Assembly: GCA_039707465.1 (NCBI GenBank)
Contig: CM077646.1
Span: 75,974,715-76,038,714 of the forward strand
Length of the DNA stretch: 64,000 nt
DNA from: Rhabdophis nuchalis
Lineage: Eukaryota > Chordata > Lepidosauria > Squamata > Natricidae
Direction: 5' to 3'
A program made the position numbers and the translations under genes. This document shows positions 15,201 through 24,380 of this stretch, in pieces. Each line of letters begins with the position of its first letter. Positions within the stretch are counted from its first letter, which is position 1. Under the pieces are notes generated by a model. That model worked only from the letters and a program-made list of their open reading frames with translations. It was not told where the DNA came from and ran no database searches.

Positions 15201-18200
15201 CAATAATAATACTATCTTGTGCCATAGAATTAGCATTCCCTGTCTGATATAAATGCCTTGCTAATTAAGTCTAGGCTACTAGACTACACTACTAAATCAT
15301 TGGCTATTAGAATGAATTGCATTGCGTTAATATGTTTTTTTCACTGTTGAAATTAAGTACTATACCAACGGGAACTATGAAATTGTGGTGTCACGGAAAT
15401 GTTGATAAGCAGTTATATTGGACATGAGATATGTCCTAAATTAGTTAAGATACATTTATTAGGTTTAATTTATTGTTACTAATGTACAGATTATAAGAAA
15501 ATATATAGGTGAAACTCAAAAAATTAGAATATTGTGCAAAAGTTCATTTATTTCAGCAACTTAAAAGGTGAAACTAATATATGAGATAAGAAATAAGCAT
15601 AGTGGACCAACACCAGCAGATGACATAGCTCCCCAAATCAACACAGACTGGAAACCTCACACTGGACTTCAAGCGTCTTGCAGTGTGTGCCTCCATTCTT
15701 CCTCCATACTCTGGGTCCTTGATTTCCAAATGAGATGCAAAAGTTGCTCTCATCAGAAACGGGACTTTGGACCACTGTGCTTCATTAAGTCCAGGGTCAA
15801 CGTAGCCATCTACCAGGAGAGTTTGGAGCACTTCATGCTTCCTTCCGCAGACGAGCTTTATGGGGTTGCTGACTTCATTTTCCAGCTGCCCACACTGCCA
15901 AAAGCACCAAAACTTGGTTCAATGACCGTGGGATTACTGTGCTTGATTGGCCAGCAAACTCGCCTGACCTGCCAAGCATGGCATTGCCAAGAGAAAGATG
16001 AGAGACATAAGACCGAACAATGCAGAAGAGCTGAAGGCTGCTATTGAAGCATCCTGGTTTTCCATAACACTTCAGCAGTGCCACAGATTGATAGCTCCAT
16101 GCTGTGCCACATTGAGGCAGTAATTGCTGCAAAAGGGGCCCAAACCAAGTACTGAGTACATATGCATTCTTATACGTTTCAGAGGTCTGATATTGTTCTA
16201 TGTACAATCCTTGTTTTATTGATTGCATGTAATATTCTAATTTTCTGAGATTGTGGATTTGGGGTTTTCATGAGCTGTACGCCATAATCATCACAATTAT
16301 GACAAATCACGGCTTGAACCATCTTGCTTTGCATGTAATGAGCCTTATCTCATATATTAGTTTTACCTTTTAAGTTGCATTACTTAAATGAACTTTTGCA
16401 CGATATTCTAATTTTTCGAGTTTCACCTGTAATACTGAAAAAGTAAGTGATATCTAATTTTTTTAAAAAATGTATAGGAGTTTTTAGTGCAGGGCCAGTT
16501 TAATTTGTTTTTAACTTTGTATTCTGTCTGTTTTAAATTGTTTTTAATTCCCTGTGCCCCGCCTCGAATCCCTTTGGGGAGAGAGAGCGGGTTATAAATT
16601 AAAATTATTATTATTATTATTACTGTGAATATGTATGTATGCCTATTATGCCATTTGTTTTGGGTAAGGAAATAAGATTAGAAGAAGTATGAAATAGCTG
16701 AAGAAATTAAGGTGTGATATAATAAAAAGAAAGGGAAACTAGTTAAAACATCATTCCCTTTCACTTTTCTGTCTTTCTTTCCTTGCAAAACAGTCTTGCT
16801 TCCACCCCATCCATACATTTTGTTTATTTAATTTAGAGTGACGTGTGTGTGTGCGCGTGCACACACACACCACGCATTCTGACATCAACTCTAAAAAGTC
16901 CTAGATGAGAAAAACTGACTCTTCAACAGAGTAAAAAATACTAACATTTATAATCTCAACTTTTTACATTACCATTTAATAATGGCATAGTTAAAGTCTA
17001 GCTTATAATAATTGTCTTCAAACTAAAATTTAGATTTCTATTTTAAACACAAAAACCAGAGGAATATCCCAGTAGAAATGTATTGCTTGGGAGGAAGAGA
17101 TGTAAAAAAGACCACTGACTTTGTGGCTGCTCCCACAGGGAGCTGCAATCTTCAAGATTCCCCTTCCTGGATGGGTGGGTCCACAGCTGTCCAAAAGTTG
17201 TCTTGGGTCATTCCTAAGTGCCCCCATTCAAATCCAGAGAGCAAGATTGCCAAAGAGATTGTAAGAGAAAAAAAATTCCCTTATCCTTCAGCAGCCACCT
17301 TGGAGAGGAGTGAGCGCTGCTCAAGCCTTTCGTCAATCAAGGCTTTCATATAGTGGTTTTAGTAGAGAAAGCATTGACTCTGCTGCCCCTCCTAAACGTA
17401 TCTATGCTGAATGCATATTATTTACTGGCATCAAGAGCACTGATCATTTTTGCAGATTTGGCTGGTGAGCCAAAAGCACCAACAAATCCAGTTTTATTTC
17501 AAGCATGTCTGCAATATTTTATGTGAAAAATCTGTAATCCAGAGACTAGTTTGCAATCCAACGTGCTGTTGCTTATGTCTCAACATCTACGTTTTGGGTA
17601 ATATATTGACATATGCTTGTAATAATGAATTGTCTTTACAATATGTATCAATTAAAGTGAAACTCATAATACACTGATGTTAACAATTACTTATTCAGTT
17701 CATATTTTCAATATCTTTAGAGGTAATTTACCAATTTTTCTTGTATAGGCTTGAAGTCTACAGATGAATTATTTGCTTATTCAGTACCAAAGGATGCTTG
17801 TGAACAAGATCCCCGCATTATAAACAGGCCAAGAAGTTCTGGTTCTGATTTTGCATCCTGTGCCTCTTCAGAACTACCAAAAGAAAGAATAGAAGATAAA
17901 ATACACACAGGTCAAGAGGTGAAATCCGAAGAACAATGTGAATATGAAACAAATAATTATGTGTCAAGTAAACATTCAGTAAGTGGAATAATAGAAACAG
18001 CCATATTAGAAGAGTATAACATCTTTACCAACAAGATTCAGGAAACTTTGCAGCAGAAGAACATTGTGTATGTCAGTGGAATATCAAAACCCAACTTTTC
18101 AGCCCAGGAAAGGATTATGAGACTTTCTGAATTTATATGTTTACAAGCATCAGATATTGCTGTCCATAAATATGTAGAAAGACTAAGCGAAAAGCTCAAC

Positions 18201-21200
18201 AGTGTTGCTTCGTCATGTTCATATGGTGTCCAGAATGCGACACTTACTCGAAGCACTGGACCAGCTGATAATTCTGTTACCAGCAGTGGATTGAATTTGT
18301 CCCTGGATGAGCCTGTGTCTTCCTCAAATGATTTTGAAGAAAATCTTTCAGAGCCACCATGTAGCAGTGTAGAGGAAGATGCAACCATTAATGAGCAGAA
18401 TCAGTCAATGGTTTTGGATATAGAAAAAGAACAAGAAAAAGAACACAAGCCGGTGAATGCTAACATAGAGGGAAAGTTAGCAGCTGAGCCAAAAGGATCT
18501 GTTGATTGTTTGCCAAAATCAGAGAAGATCTCAAAGCCTGTAGATAAACCAGATATTGCAAAGCAACCTGCTTTGGCTGGTTTTATTAGCCAATTAAGAC
18601 CTGAAGTGTTTGACAGCATTTGCAAAATTATTGAAGATGTGCGAAAAAATACACTGAAATTCTACATTCACGAAGAACAAGAAAGTTCGCTTTGCAAAGA
18701 AATAAAGGTAAGTTTTGTACATGCACGTATGCCAGTTAGATGCATCTACTGTATTTTTTGGAGTATAAGACGTACCTTTCCCCCCTAAAAGGGTGAAAAT
18801 GTGGGTGTGTCTTATACACTAAATATAGCCCCACCCACCCATTGACCCCTCTTTGTAGCAAACAGAGCTTGCGGAGGCTTCAATAGACTATAGCAATCCC
18901 TGCAGCCTAACAGCTCATGATTGGGAGAAATTGAAAGTGAAACCTGCTGTTTGGTCATGGAGGCAAATTTCTGGGAAGCAGAGGCAGATATTTTTCCCTC
19001 ATTTTCCTCCCCAAAAGCTAGGTGTGTCTTATACTCTGGAGCGTCTTATACTGCAAAAAATACGGTATTTCAGAAAATTATAGGAATTGTACTTGAGTAA
19101 GCCAGATTTATGTTTTTGCATGAGTATTTTAAAGAGATGCTTATAGCTAATAATAGCTGTTTCCCCCCCATATGTTTTAAAAATTGACAGGAAATTTGCA
19201 AATTGATATTTGGCTGGGATGAGAATAACACAAGACAAACAAACAAAAAAGGACGGGCCAAATAAATGTTAGAATTCCCATCCTTTCAGTAAAGTACAAT
19301 AAGTATATAGTTACTTAAAGCAAATAGGAAGTTTGAAAATCTGTCTTTCTGTACAGATGTTTTAAATAATGAAGGGATATTTTGTTGATGCGCTATGCAT
19401 GTGCCATATTTTAATGTGGCATTTGTTAGAATTTTGTCCCACCTTTCTCCAAAAACTTAAGGTTCTCCTTTGTATTCTCATAGCAGCAAGTCTCTGAGGT
19501 AGGGACAGCTAAGAGTGAAAAATGATCAAACTCACACTGAATTTCTAAGACTAAAGGAAGATTTATAAAACTGGTCTCCCTTGTCCAACATCTGAACTGT
19601 TTCATATTATTAGCTTTCAAGCTGCAAGGCATGTAGTAGGCGGGAAAATTTAGTTTAAAATAATAATGTACAGAGAGAATAGTGTATTAAAGCAGGTCTT
19701 TCAAAAAGAGTGTGGTTAAGCAAGATCAGTGAAAGAATACTGTATTGTAACTAACTTTGTTTAGTTTTATTTTTTTAATGTTTATCTCTTTGTAATTGTT
19801 CCTTTTAGGTTTAATATTAATTGTATTACTTTAACTTAATTTTCTGTACTTGCTTTAGGAATATCTTACTAAATTAGGTAATACAGAGTGCCATCCTGAG
19901 CAATTCTTAAGAAGAAGAGCCGAGCTGGATAAATTGCTTGTAATTATTCAAAATGAAGATATTGCTCATCTAATTCATAAGGTAAATGAAATACAATACA
20001 ATACAATAGCAGAGTTGGAAGGGACCTTGGAGGTCCTCTAGTCGAACTCCCTGCCTAGGCAGGAAGCCCTATACCATTTCAGACATGGCTATCCAACATC
20101 TTCTTGAAGACTTGTAGTGTTGGGGCATTCACAACTTTTGGAGGCAAGCAAATGCACTTAAGCGCACTGCAGTGCTTTTCATAATGTGTAGAATATATTG
20201 TTTGAATGCTCTATGTTAGCAACAGCTGGTTTGGGGTAATTTGTGGCAAAACTGAAATGTTCAGCTACAACAAACTGGTCTGTATATAGCCTGAAAGTGT
20301 TGGTTTCTCCCTCCTCCCCTCTTGCCCCCAAAATACAAAGCATAATTGTCCAGGGCAGAAATGGTTGGGTGAGGATAAGAGCAGGAAATGGCACGTGGAG
20401 ATCATTTTTTTCCTGTTTTATGCACAGTTTGTTAATTTTCTTAAAAATGTAAGGAGACTAGTAAGCCATACACTATCAATGCAAGATATTAATATAAACC
20501 AGGAATGCTATTGTTAAAAAGTCATTTTAACTAATTCATTCTTATTACACCAATGTCTAATTCTTTCTATTTGCTTTCTTTAAATAGATACCATGTTTAG
20601 TATCTTTGAAGAGACTCCCATGTGTCAGTTTTGCTGGTGTTGAAAGTTTAGATGATGTGAAAAATCGAACTTACAATGACTTGTTTGTTTCTGGTGGCTT
20701 CATTGTATCTGATGAATCTGTTCTGAACCCGGAATCTGTCAGTGTTGGTAAGGCTCATCTTCACTAAATTATTTTATGTCCCTAATAGATCCAAGGGCTT
20801 CAGATAGTAAAATATGAGTTTATAATTGGGGCTCTAATTTTTGCTTTATTCTAATCCTTTGAGAATTTTGTTATAAAATAATGCTGTAAAATTCTGTTCT
20901 TTAGGGCAAAAAATCCTTATGTTACTTTAAAAATCTTCACTAGAAGGGAAAATACTGTTCAGCAATTGAAATTTTTGTAAAACAATTCATGTTTTAATCC
21001 ACAGACATTTCCACTTTATTTTTTATTGTTGCTCAGTTGAGATGTCCCTGATTCCTTGGGTCCATCATTTACTTATGACTTTATAGATAGTCCTTGACTT
21101 ACAAAGAAAATTAGGACAGAAATTTTGGTCATTAAATTATGTGGTTATTGAGTCATCACATGACCTGACCCAACCTGGTTTTATAACCATTTTTACCATA

Positions 21201-24185
21201 ATCATTAAGTGAGTCCTGTTCTTTCCGTTGACTTTGCTCGTCAGAAACCTCCTGGAAAGTTTGCAGATTGCCACCACAGGATGCTGCAACCATCGTATAT
21301 GTGAGCCAGTTGCTAAGTGTCTGAATTGTGATCCTATCACTGGGAGTGGTGTGATGGTCATAACTTTGAGGATAGATCATAAGTCACTTTTTCAGTGTTA
21401 TTGTAACTTTGAACAGTCCTTAAAGTCATAAGTTAAGGACTACCTGTAATTAGCTGCAGTGTCTTGTACTTAAATGTAGATCAGTAATAACAATAGCAGT
21501 TACTAGAGACTCATATACTCAGATCAATCCATCACATGCTGATTTATATTAATCACAGTTTTGCATTAGTGTAAACTCTGGTAAATACTATGCTGTAATG
21601 AAAATTTAGCATAAAAAGTGGATGCAGGGGATCAGGAAAGAAGAAAACAAATAATTGGGAATGTTATTAATCTTTTTAAAAATACTTTATTATTTATAGT
21701 ATCTTCCATAATGGTAATTTGCATAAAACATCTAATAAAAATAATTTAGCTATAATTTTTAATACTTCATTTGCTTTTGAATTTCTTTGTAATATTTGTA
21801 AAATTAGCTTCCTGATAAAGTAAATCTCACAACTAAACTTAACATAATGGGGAGACTCTTAAATTTAATTGATTTTTAAAAATTAAGATTAACATTTCCA
21901 AATGAAAGTCATGTTTCCTATCATGAGTCTTACTTGAAGTCAGTAATTTTCTCCTGGAGTTGTTTTAGCGACATGCTACTAATAAAAGCTTGTGGTCAAG
22001 CTTTGTGCTGCATGCCTTGTACAAATTTATCTAATTCCTATTTTAAGACATATAAGCTAAGGTTTACAGTCTGTTTTCAAAATTAGATAAACTTCATGAG
22101 TTTTTGAAGTTTCTTGAAGAGTTGAGTACTCCAGATGAAAAGTGGCAATGGAAAATCCACTGTAAAATACAGAAAAAATTAAAAGAGCTTGTAAGGTATG
22201 TATTATATTTTATATATTTTATACCACTGATTTTTATTGCTGCCTGTACACCGCCCTGAGTCCCGGAAGGGAGAAGGGCGGTATAAAAATTTAATAAATA
22301 AATAAAAATACATAAATAAATTAGGTATGCAAGAATTAAGTTCTTTTTTGCCTACCATTTCCTAATTATTGTGACAACATTGTTTTCTATTTTCATTTTT
22401 AAAAGCCCTCTTAAGGTAAAAATGCAAACTGTTATTTTTTGTATACTTCAAAACCATGCTTTCATTTAATAGCCTTCATTTATTTTAAACAATGTCTACA
22501 GTCTTAATTTTTGCTTTTTCTGTAGAAAATTAGAAATTGGCTTGGTAATTTTGTTTACAATGCTTATATAAATGCAGATCATACATTGTTTTTCTTCCAA
22601 CAGAACAAATAAAAATGCCATGAACTTGCTAGCACTTCTGAGTGCTTATCAAAAGAAACACATGGTTGAGATTCTGGCGTATCATAGCTGTGATTCTCAA
22701 ACACGAACTACTCCAGAATTAGAGTGTCTCATAAAACTTCAATATCAGAATATTCAGCAGAGGCATGTGGTGTTTCTGACAGGTAGAAAATAATTATGAT
22801 TTTCATATATTTACATGTATCTACCCAAACATATTGTTATATAATGAACATTTCCCCCCTCTTTGCTTAGAAAAGAATGTGTCAACCTTTGCAAGTTATG
22901 CTGATAATGGAATAGTGGTTACTACTGTCAGTTCCTTTATGCACAACTTCAAAACTCTAGTTGGCTGCCACAACTCAGTTACTGAAGAAAGCCTGCCTTC
23001 TCCCACTGATTATGACAAACAAACAGGTAATAATATAGTTTAATTTATCTCACATGTATCTAGCTAGGTTACTTGAAATGAGGAGTCTAGTGCATATATG
23101 CTTCAGTATAAGTAAAGAATGTAATATTTCTAAACCGTAGAACACATTGTAAAAGTAAGAAAGAGAGTCGTAGTGTTGTACACCATCTTAATATGAAATT
23201 GGTCTGATAGGATATTCAAGAAACTCCATGAAATGTAAAAGGGTTAGGATAAAGATGACAGAGCTGAAGTGTAGAAAACAAACAGTGAGTGAGAGTGTCA
23301 GTAATTGTGATGGGTAATTTTCATACAAAATTCTGACCTACTGTATAACTTTAGATGCTGTTTTGACATTAAATCCTTTGGAGCTGGAAGTTGGGGTTTC
23401 CCAACGGTAAGCATGAACACATTTCGCGGAAGCTTTTAGCATCGGAATATCCGGACGCTCACAAGAGGGTTATGTGTGTGTTGAGTAAGTGAACAAAAAT
23501 GACAGAAGACCAGCCTTAAGTGATATGCGACTTTGAGACCTGAAGCCTAAAACGGTGTGAGTAGTGCATAGTATTTTTAGATAAACTTTCCATTTCAATA
23601 GAGTAGGATTTTTCTCTTCTTAATGTAGCTCTTATAGAAAACGATGAAAAGGATGAGGAGGACATGTCTCTGGATTCAGAGGATGAAGCATCACAAATAG
23701 AAGTTTGCAATGATGCCTCAAACTGTGATTCCCATTTGGAAGATTTACAGACAGAGACCAAAGGACCACATGGAACAGACACTAGGCAAAACACTCAAAG
23801 TGATGCACTGCTGTCTTCTGAAGAGCAACACTACTCTCTGACAGAAGAGACTTCTAAAATCGACATGCTAGATATACAGCCAGTTACTCCTGTTTCAACT
23901 TGTGCTGAAGGGGAGAGAACTAATTCAGATGAACAAATTCCTCTCAGCTTTCAGATGTACAATAGACAATTAAGTGTGCCTCATCAATTCAGTCATTTTA
24001 ACGTTCTCACTCACCAGACGTTTTTGGGAACAACGTACCCTATGTCTGTCAGTCAAAAGCAGGAAAGTGGAAATTGCTTTCTGACTGCTTATGGTCAGAA
24101 CATGGATATGGACCATTCTTCATCTTCATCCAATAATTGGGATATCAGTTGTGATTCTTCAAGGCCATTTCCCAAACAAAATTGA
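185..24185 (+). CDS. TASOR: TASOR (FAM208A), HUSH complex subunit; 3' three quarters of the gene, 14 coding exons
   Basis: Known role: TASOR is the scaffold of the HUSH complex (with MPP8 and periphilin) that silences retroelements and intronless transgenes through H3K9me3 in the nucleus. Exons seen: 185-288, 2485-2588, 2755-2827, 2934-3008, 5045-5728, 6410-6813, 8293-8440, 17749-18707, 19859-19981, 20588-20747, 22087-22195, 22604-22782, 22871-23026, 23629-24185. Every junction is AG/GT and all phases agree, giving 1277 residues in this window. Human TASOR is about 1670 residues, so the PARP-like N-terminal region lies upstream. The first four exons encode the end of the SPOC-like region (VILKPLVDGGHLLLLSPYQ). 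Then come a long Lys/Ser-rich part (5045-5728), a disordered acidic part, a helical C-terminal part, and an acidic tail (ENDEKDEEDMSLDSEDE). The stop is at 24183-24185. Recognition is from remembered family sequence plus the CCDC66 neighbour, not a search. Confidence 0.93.
433..1325. mobile_element. MITE of the TTTTTCRGAGTATAAGA family, expanded by simple repeats
   Basis: Left end TACCGTATTTTTCAGAGTA and right end TACTCTGAAAAATACAGTA are inverted copies flanked by TA. The interior holds GTAG/GAGA-type simple repeats (505-735) and a G-rich part. Related copies lie at 18747-19067 and 60873-61237. It lies in a TASOR intron and has no coding capacity. Confidence 0.6.
505..735 (+). repeat. GTAG/GAGA simple repeat
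   Basis: Imperfect array of GTAGGTAG and GAGAGAGA units with three longer-period blocks (TAGATAGAGGGA...). It lies inside the MITE above. Long open frames over it on the - strand are low-complexity artefacts. Confidence 0.7.
1326..2484. other. TASOR intron sequence, nothing recognised
   Basis: AT-rich intron with a G-rich tract at 1520-1545. I see no exon-like or repeat-family signal. Confidence 0.4.
2485..2588 (+). CDS. TASOR: TASOR exon
   Basis: Acceptor TATTCTCAG, donor GTAAGT. It reads VFKNGMYCSLFEVVEKTR and continues to LETDNL in phase 0. A run of about 14 C bases starts only about 16 bases into the following intron, a likely sequencing or slippage hot spot. Confidence 0.85.
2755..2827 (+). 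CDS. TASOR: TASOR exon, SPOC-like region
   Basis: Acceptor TTTTTTGTAG, donor GTATAC (weak but in phase). It reads VILKPLVDGGHLLLLSPYQM. The trailing G joins AT of the next exon to give the Asp of SPYDNRTGRP. Confidence 0.85.
2934..3008 (+). CDS. TASOR: TASOR exon
   Basis: Acceptor TTTTTTAATCAG, donor GTAATT. It reads NRTGRPRVLQALFLFRKPRN and ends with one base, which joins TG of the next exon to give Val. Confidence 0.85.
3945..4095. repeat. SINE-like fragment (MIR-like squamate type)
   Basis: It shares TTTTGGCAAGATTTTGG, TTGCTATTGTCTGCTTCCT and GAGGTCATCCAGTTGCC blocks with the better copy at 7055-7275. Old and diverged. Confidence 0.5.
4220..4510 (-). mobile_element. L2/CR1-like LINE, 3' end only
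   Basis: Antisense 3' tail: a TTTA-rich tract, then ATACCGCCCTATCTCCC and GGGCGGTGCACAG, which are the hairpin-like 3' terminus shared with the LINEs at 30.6, 42.7 and 46.4 kb. It continues to the ORF2 end (GGAAGAGGCGTAGGTCCG). 5'-truncated insertion in a TASOR intron. Confidence 0.7.
5045..5728 (+). CDS. TASOR: TASOR large basic exon
   Basis: The acceptor follows a C11-TTTT-CCCC pyrimidine tract and ends ACATAG; the donor is GTAAGA. The open frame runs on upstream to 4960, but the phase match puts the start at 5045. It encodes VQKNDPKNENTPLLDETHEV, then helical HSRKNSKSDLNILMEKYIND, then a Lys/Arg/Ser-rich probably disordered part (RKRKCESKGESPQKQLK). In the family this part follows SPOC and contributes to partner binding (knowledge, not seen). 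Confidence 0.9.
6410..6813 (+). CDS. TASOR: TASOR exon
   Basis: Acceptor CCCTACCCCAG, donor GTAAGA, leaving in phase 0. It reads LLHDRAPQSLLSMIADLGGR, then a Pro/Glu-rich stretch with IPPKIKEEPELPN, which resembles a SUMO-type acceptor motif (IKEE). It ends DPDHILPLK. Confidence 0.88.
7055..7275. repeat. SINE-like element (MIR-like squamate type)
   Basis: Contains the recurrent blocks CAGTTTTCTTGACAATG, TTGCCATTGCCTGCTTTCTAG, ACTGGCCCAAAGTCATCCAG and TTATCCACTACATCAGACTGG. I recognise these as an abundant squamate SINE. No good terminal duplication is visible. Confidence 0.55.
8293..8440 (+). CDS. TASOR: TASOR exon
   Basis: Acceptor ATTTATTTAG, donor GTGAGT. It reads ETSTGSISSFDGCTSPCPST and ends HWKLIPIT plus one base. 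The following intron is 9.3 kb, the longest TASOR intron here, and contains the degenerate LINE at 8.8-11.7 kb and the Tc1 element at 15.5 kb. Confidence 0.85.
8770..11740 (+). mobile_element. Degenerate L2/CR1-like LINE, long copy
   Basis: ORF2 relics in order: endonuclease tail with DxVPDLE-like remnants near 9060, a linker, RT motif LLDLSAPFDTINHGIF (about 10310-10360), VPQGLILSPLLFNVYMK (10490-10540), a catalytic YADD replaced by YVSAH (about 10585), SNRLKLNPDKTEW (10660-10700), and C-terminal remnants to 11430. The 3' terminus is a GAGTCGCCATGTGCGAATAGGCG hairpin followed by TAAATAAATA (11690-11737). Many frameshifts and stops; inactive. A fragment of another LINE 3' end (TTTATACCCCGCCCTTCTCC) sits at 10003-10052. 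Confidence 0.8.
11741..13388. other. TASOR intron sequence, nothing recognised
   Basis: AT-rich intron with a short (TA)n at about 12899-12914. I see no exon or repeat family. Confidence 0.4.
13389..13734. mobile_element. MITE of the TCCTTGACTTACAAC family
   Basis: Left end CAGGTATTCCTTGACTTACAA and a right end resembling AAGTGAGACCTACTTG form diverged inverted repeats. It belongs with copies at 21086-21448, 49492-49824 and 62184-62300. Non-coding. Confidence 0.55.
14029..14236. mobile_element. hAT-type MITE with 8-bp target duplication
   Basis: TIRs CAGGGGTGTCAAACTC and TAGTTTGACACCCCTG. Flanks CTCTAGGA (14021-14028) and CTGTAGGA (14237-14244) match at 7 of 8. The interior is GC-rich and non-coding. 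It sits in the long TASOR intron. Confidence 0.8.
14245..15503. other. TASOR intron sequence, nothing recognised
   Basis: AT-rich with no convincing repeat or exon signal. Confidence 0.4.
15504..16431 (+). mobile_element. Defective Tc1/mariner element with inverted internal segment
   Basis: Inverted terminal repeats of about 85 bp: left AGGTGAAACTCAAAAAATTA, right TAATTTTTCGAGTTTCACCT. The right half (15777-16160) reads a Tc1-type transposase on +: EHFMLPSADELYG, then after a frameshift STKTWFNDRGITVLDWPANS with the second catalytic Asp region. The left half (15601-15776) carries the preceding transposase segment (QWSKVPFLMRATFASHLE) on the - strand, so it is inverted. The N-terminal DNA-binding part is missing. 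Non-functional. Confidence 0.85.
16480..16625 (+). mobile_element. L2/CR1-like LINE 3' end
   Basis: Ends with CCGCCTCGAATCCCTTTGGGGAGAGAGAGCGGGTTATAA followed by (ATT)n; the GC-rich hairpin plus AT-rich tail matches the other LINE termini here. Truncated, non-coding. Confidence 0.65.
16626..17748. other. TASOR intron sequence; short GT/CA repeat
   Basis: An alternating purine-pyrimidine patch, GTGTGTGTGCGCGTGCACACACAC, lies at about 16847-16872. An open stretch at 17078-17353 resembles no family I know and has no splice context in TASOR phase. Confidence 0.4.
17749..18707 (+). CDS. TASOR: TASOR largest exon, disordered Ser/Glu-rich region
   Basis: Acceptor TTTTCTTGTATAG, donor GTAAGT. About 320 codons open throughout. 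It reads GLKSTDELFAYSVPKDACEQ, then a low-complexity acidic and Ser-rich stretch, a helical IIETAILEEYNIFTNKIQET, and near the end LAGFISQLRPEVFDSICKII. The frame runs on after 18707 into a MITE, which is intron. Confidence 0.9.
18747..19067. mobile_element. MITE of the GAGTATAAGACG family
   Basis: Left end TACTGTATTTTTTGGAGTA and right end TATACTGCAAAAAATACGGTA. A second GTGTCTTATACTCTGGAGCG sits near the right end. Inserted 40 bp after the TASOR donor at 18708. Confidence 0.65.
19859..19981 (+). CDS. TASOR: TASOR exon
   Basis: 41 codons in phase 0 at both ends; acceptor TTGCTTTAG, donor GTAAAT. It reads EYLTKLGNTECHPEQFLRRR and ends IAHLIHK. A CR1 LINE tail lies immediately downstream in the intron. 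Confidence 0.88.
19990..20155 (-). mobile_element. CR1 LINE 3' fragment
   Basis: It contains AGAGTTGGAAGGGACCTTGG, GGTCCTCTAGTCGAACTCC, CAGGAAGCCCTATACCATTT and ACTTTTGGAGGCAAGC. These are the antisense form of the well-known amniote CR1 3' region. It begins right after the TASOR donor at 19982. Confidence 0.8.
20588..20747 (+). CDS. TASOR: TASOR exon
   Basis: Acceptor TCTTTAAATAG, donor GTAAGG. It reads IPCLVSLKRLPCVSFAGVES and then a conserved-looking NRTYNDLFVSGGFIVSDES. It leaves one base over, which joins AT of the exon at 22087. Confidence 0.88.
21086..21448. mobile_element. MITE of the TCCTTGACTTACAA family
   Basis: TIRs GATAGTCCTTGACTTACAA and AAGTTAAGGACTACCTGTA. The interior repeats TCATAAC/GTTATGA-like words. 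It is the best-preserved of four copies in the window. Non-coding. Confidence 0.65.
22087..22195 (+). CDS. TASOR: TASOR exon
   Basis: Acceptor CTGTTTTCAAAATTAG, donor GTATGT. It reads DKLHEFLKFLEELSTPDEKW and ends KKLKELV plus two bases. Phase agrees with the next exon (AG + A = Arg). Confidence 0.87.
22225..22320 (+). mobile_element. L2/CR1-like LINE 3' end
   Basis: ACACCGCCCTGAGTCCCGGA, then GGGCGGTATAAAAATTTAAT and (AAAT)n. This is the same terminus as the long LINEs. It starts about 30 bp after a TASOR donor and is heavily 5'-truncated. Confidence 0.75.
22604..22782 (+). CDS. TASOR: TASOR exon
   Basis: Acceptor TTTTTCTTCCAACAG, donor GTAGAA. It reads TNKNAMNLLALLSAYQKKHM and ends QQRHVVFLT plus one base. 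The donor is non-consensus after +3, but the phase fits the following exon. Confidence 0.87.
22871..23026 (+). CDS. TASOR: TASOR exon
   Basis: Acceptor CCCCCTCTTTGCTTAG, donor GTAATA. It reads EKNVSTFASYADNGIVVTTV and ends PTDYDKQT plus one base. Splicing directly to 23629 keeps the long C-terminal frame. Confidence 0.87.
23355..23406 (+). CDS. TASOR: Candidate alternative TASOR exon
   Basis: Acceptor CTTTAG and donor GTAAGC flank 52 bases that read DAVLTLNPLELEVGVSQR in the phase delivered by the exon ending at 23026. At 52 bp, inclusion shifts the frame. Joined to 23638 it gives Arg-Lys-Arg-stop, a short alternative C-terminus replacing the acidic tail. The polypyrimidine tract is weak. 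This is inference only. Confidence 0.4.
23629..24185 (+). CDS. TASOR: TASOR terminal coding exon
   Basis: Two acceptors 9 bases apart (ATGTAG at 23628 and TTATAG at 23637) both fit the incoming phase, so a three-residue variation is possible; the upstream one is chosen. It encodes the acidic ENDEKDEEDMSLDSEDE, a Ser/Thr-rich spacer, then the well conserved RQLSVPHQFSHFNVLTHQTF segment. The stop is TGA at 24183-24185, followed by the 3' UTR. Confidence 0.88.
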
Positions 24186-24380
24186 GCAAAGCAGAAATGT
24201 CTTTTTTTAAAATATTTCTTGCGGACTTTAAAAAAAAAAGTGAATTAAGTATTTCTAGTCTCTGATCTAAACATTTCTTGTTTCTTATCTCAGATGTTTT
24301 CATGTTTATTTAAATCATGAATGGTCTGTATCAGATAAAGCACCTGAAGTTTGAAATAAATATATATATTTTTAACATAT
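24186..24380 (+). other. TASOR: TASOR 3' UTR, proximal form
   Basis: AT-rich unique sequence after the stop, with no coding signal. It ends just after the first good polyadenylation hexamer. Further AATAAA hexamers at 24711 and around 25277 would allow longer UTR forms. Confidence 0.55.
24355..24360 (+). terminator. TASOR: TASOR polyadenylation signal AATAAA
   Basis: Canonical AATAAA 170 bases after the stop codon, in AT-rich sequence followed by T-rich sequence. A second AATAAA lies at 24711-24716. Which is used cannot be told from sequence alone. Confidence 0.6.

Noticed and set aside
17078..17353. 91-codon open frame in a TASOR intron
   Set aside because: No recognisable family, no splice phase fit with flanking TASOR exons, and composition like its surroundings.
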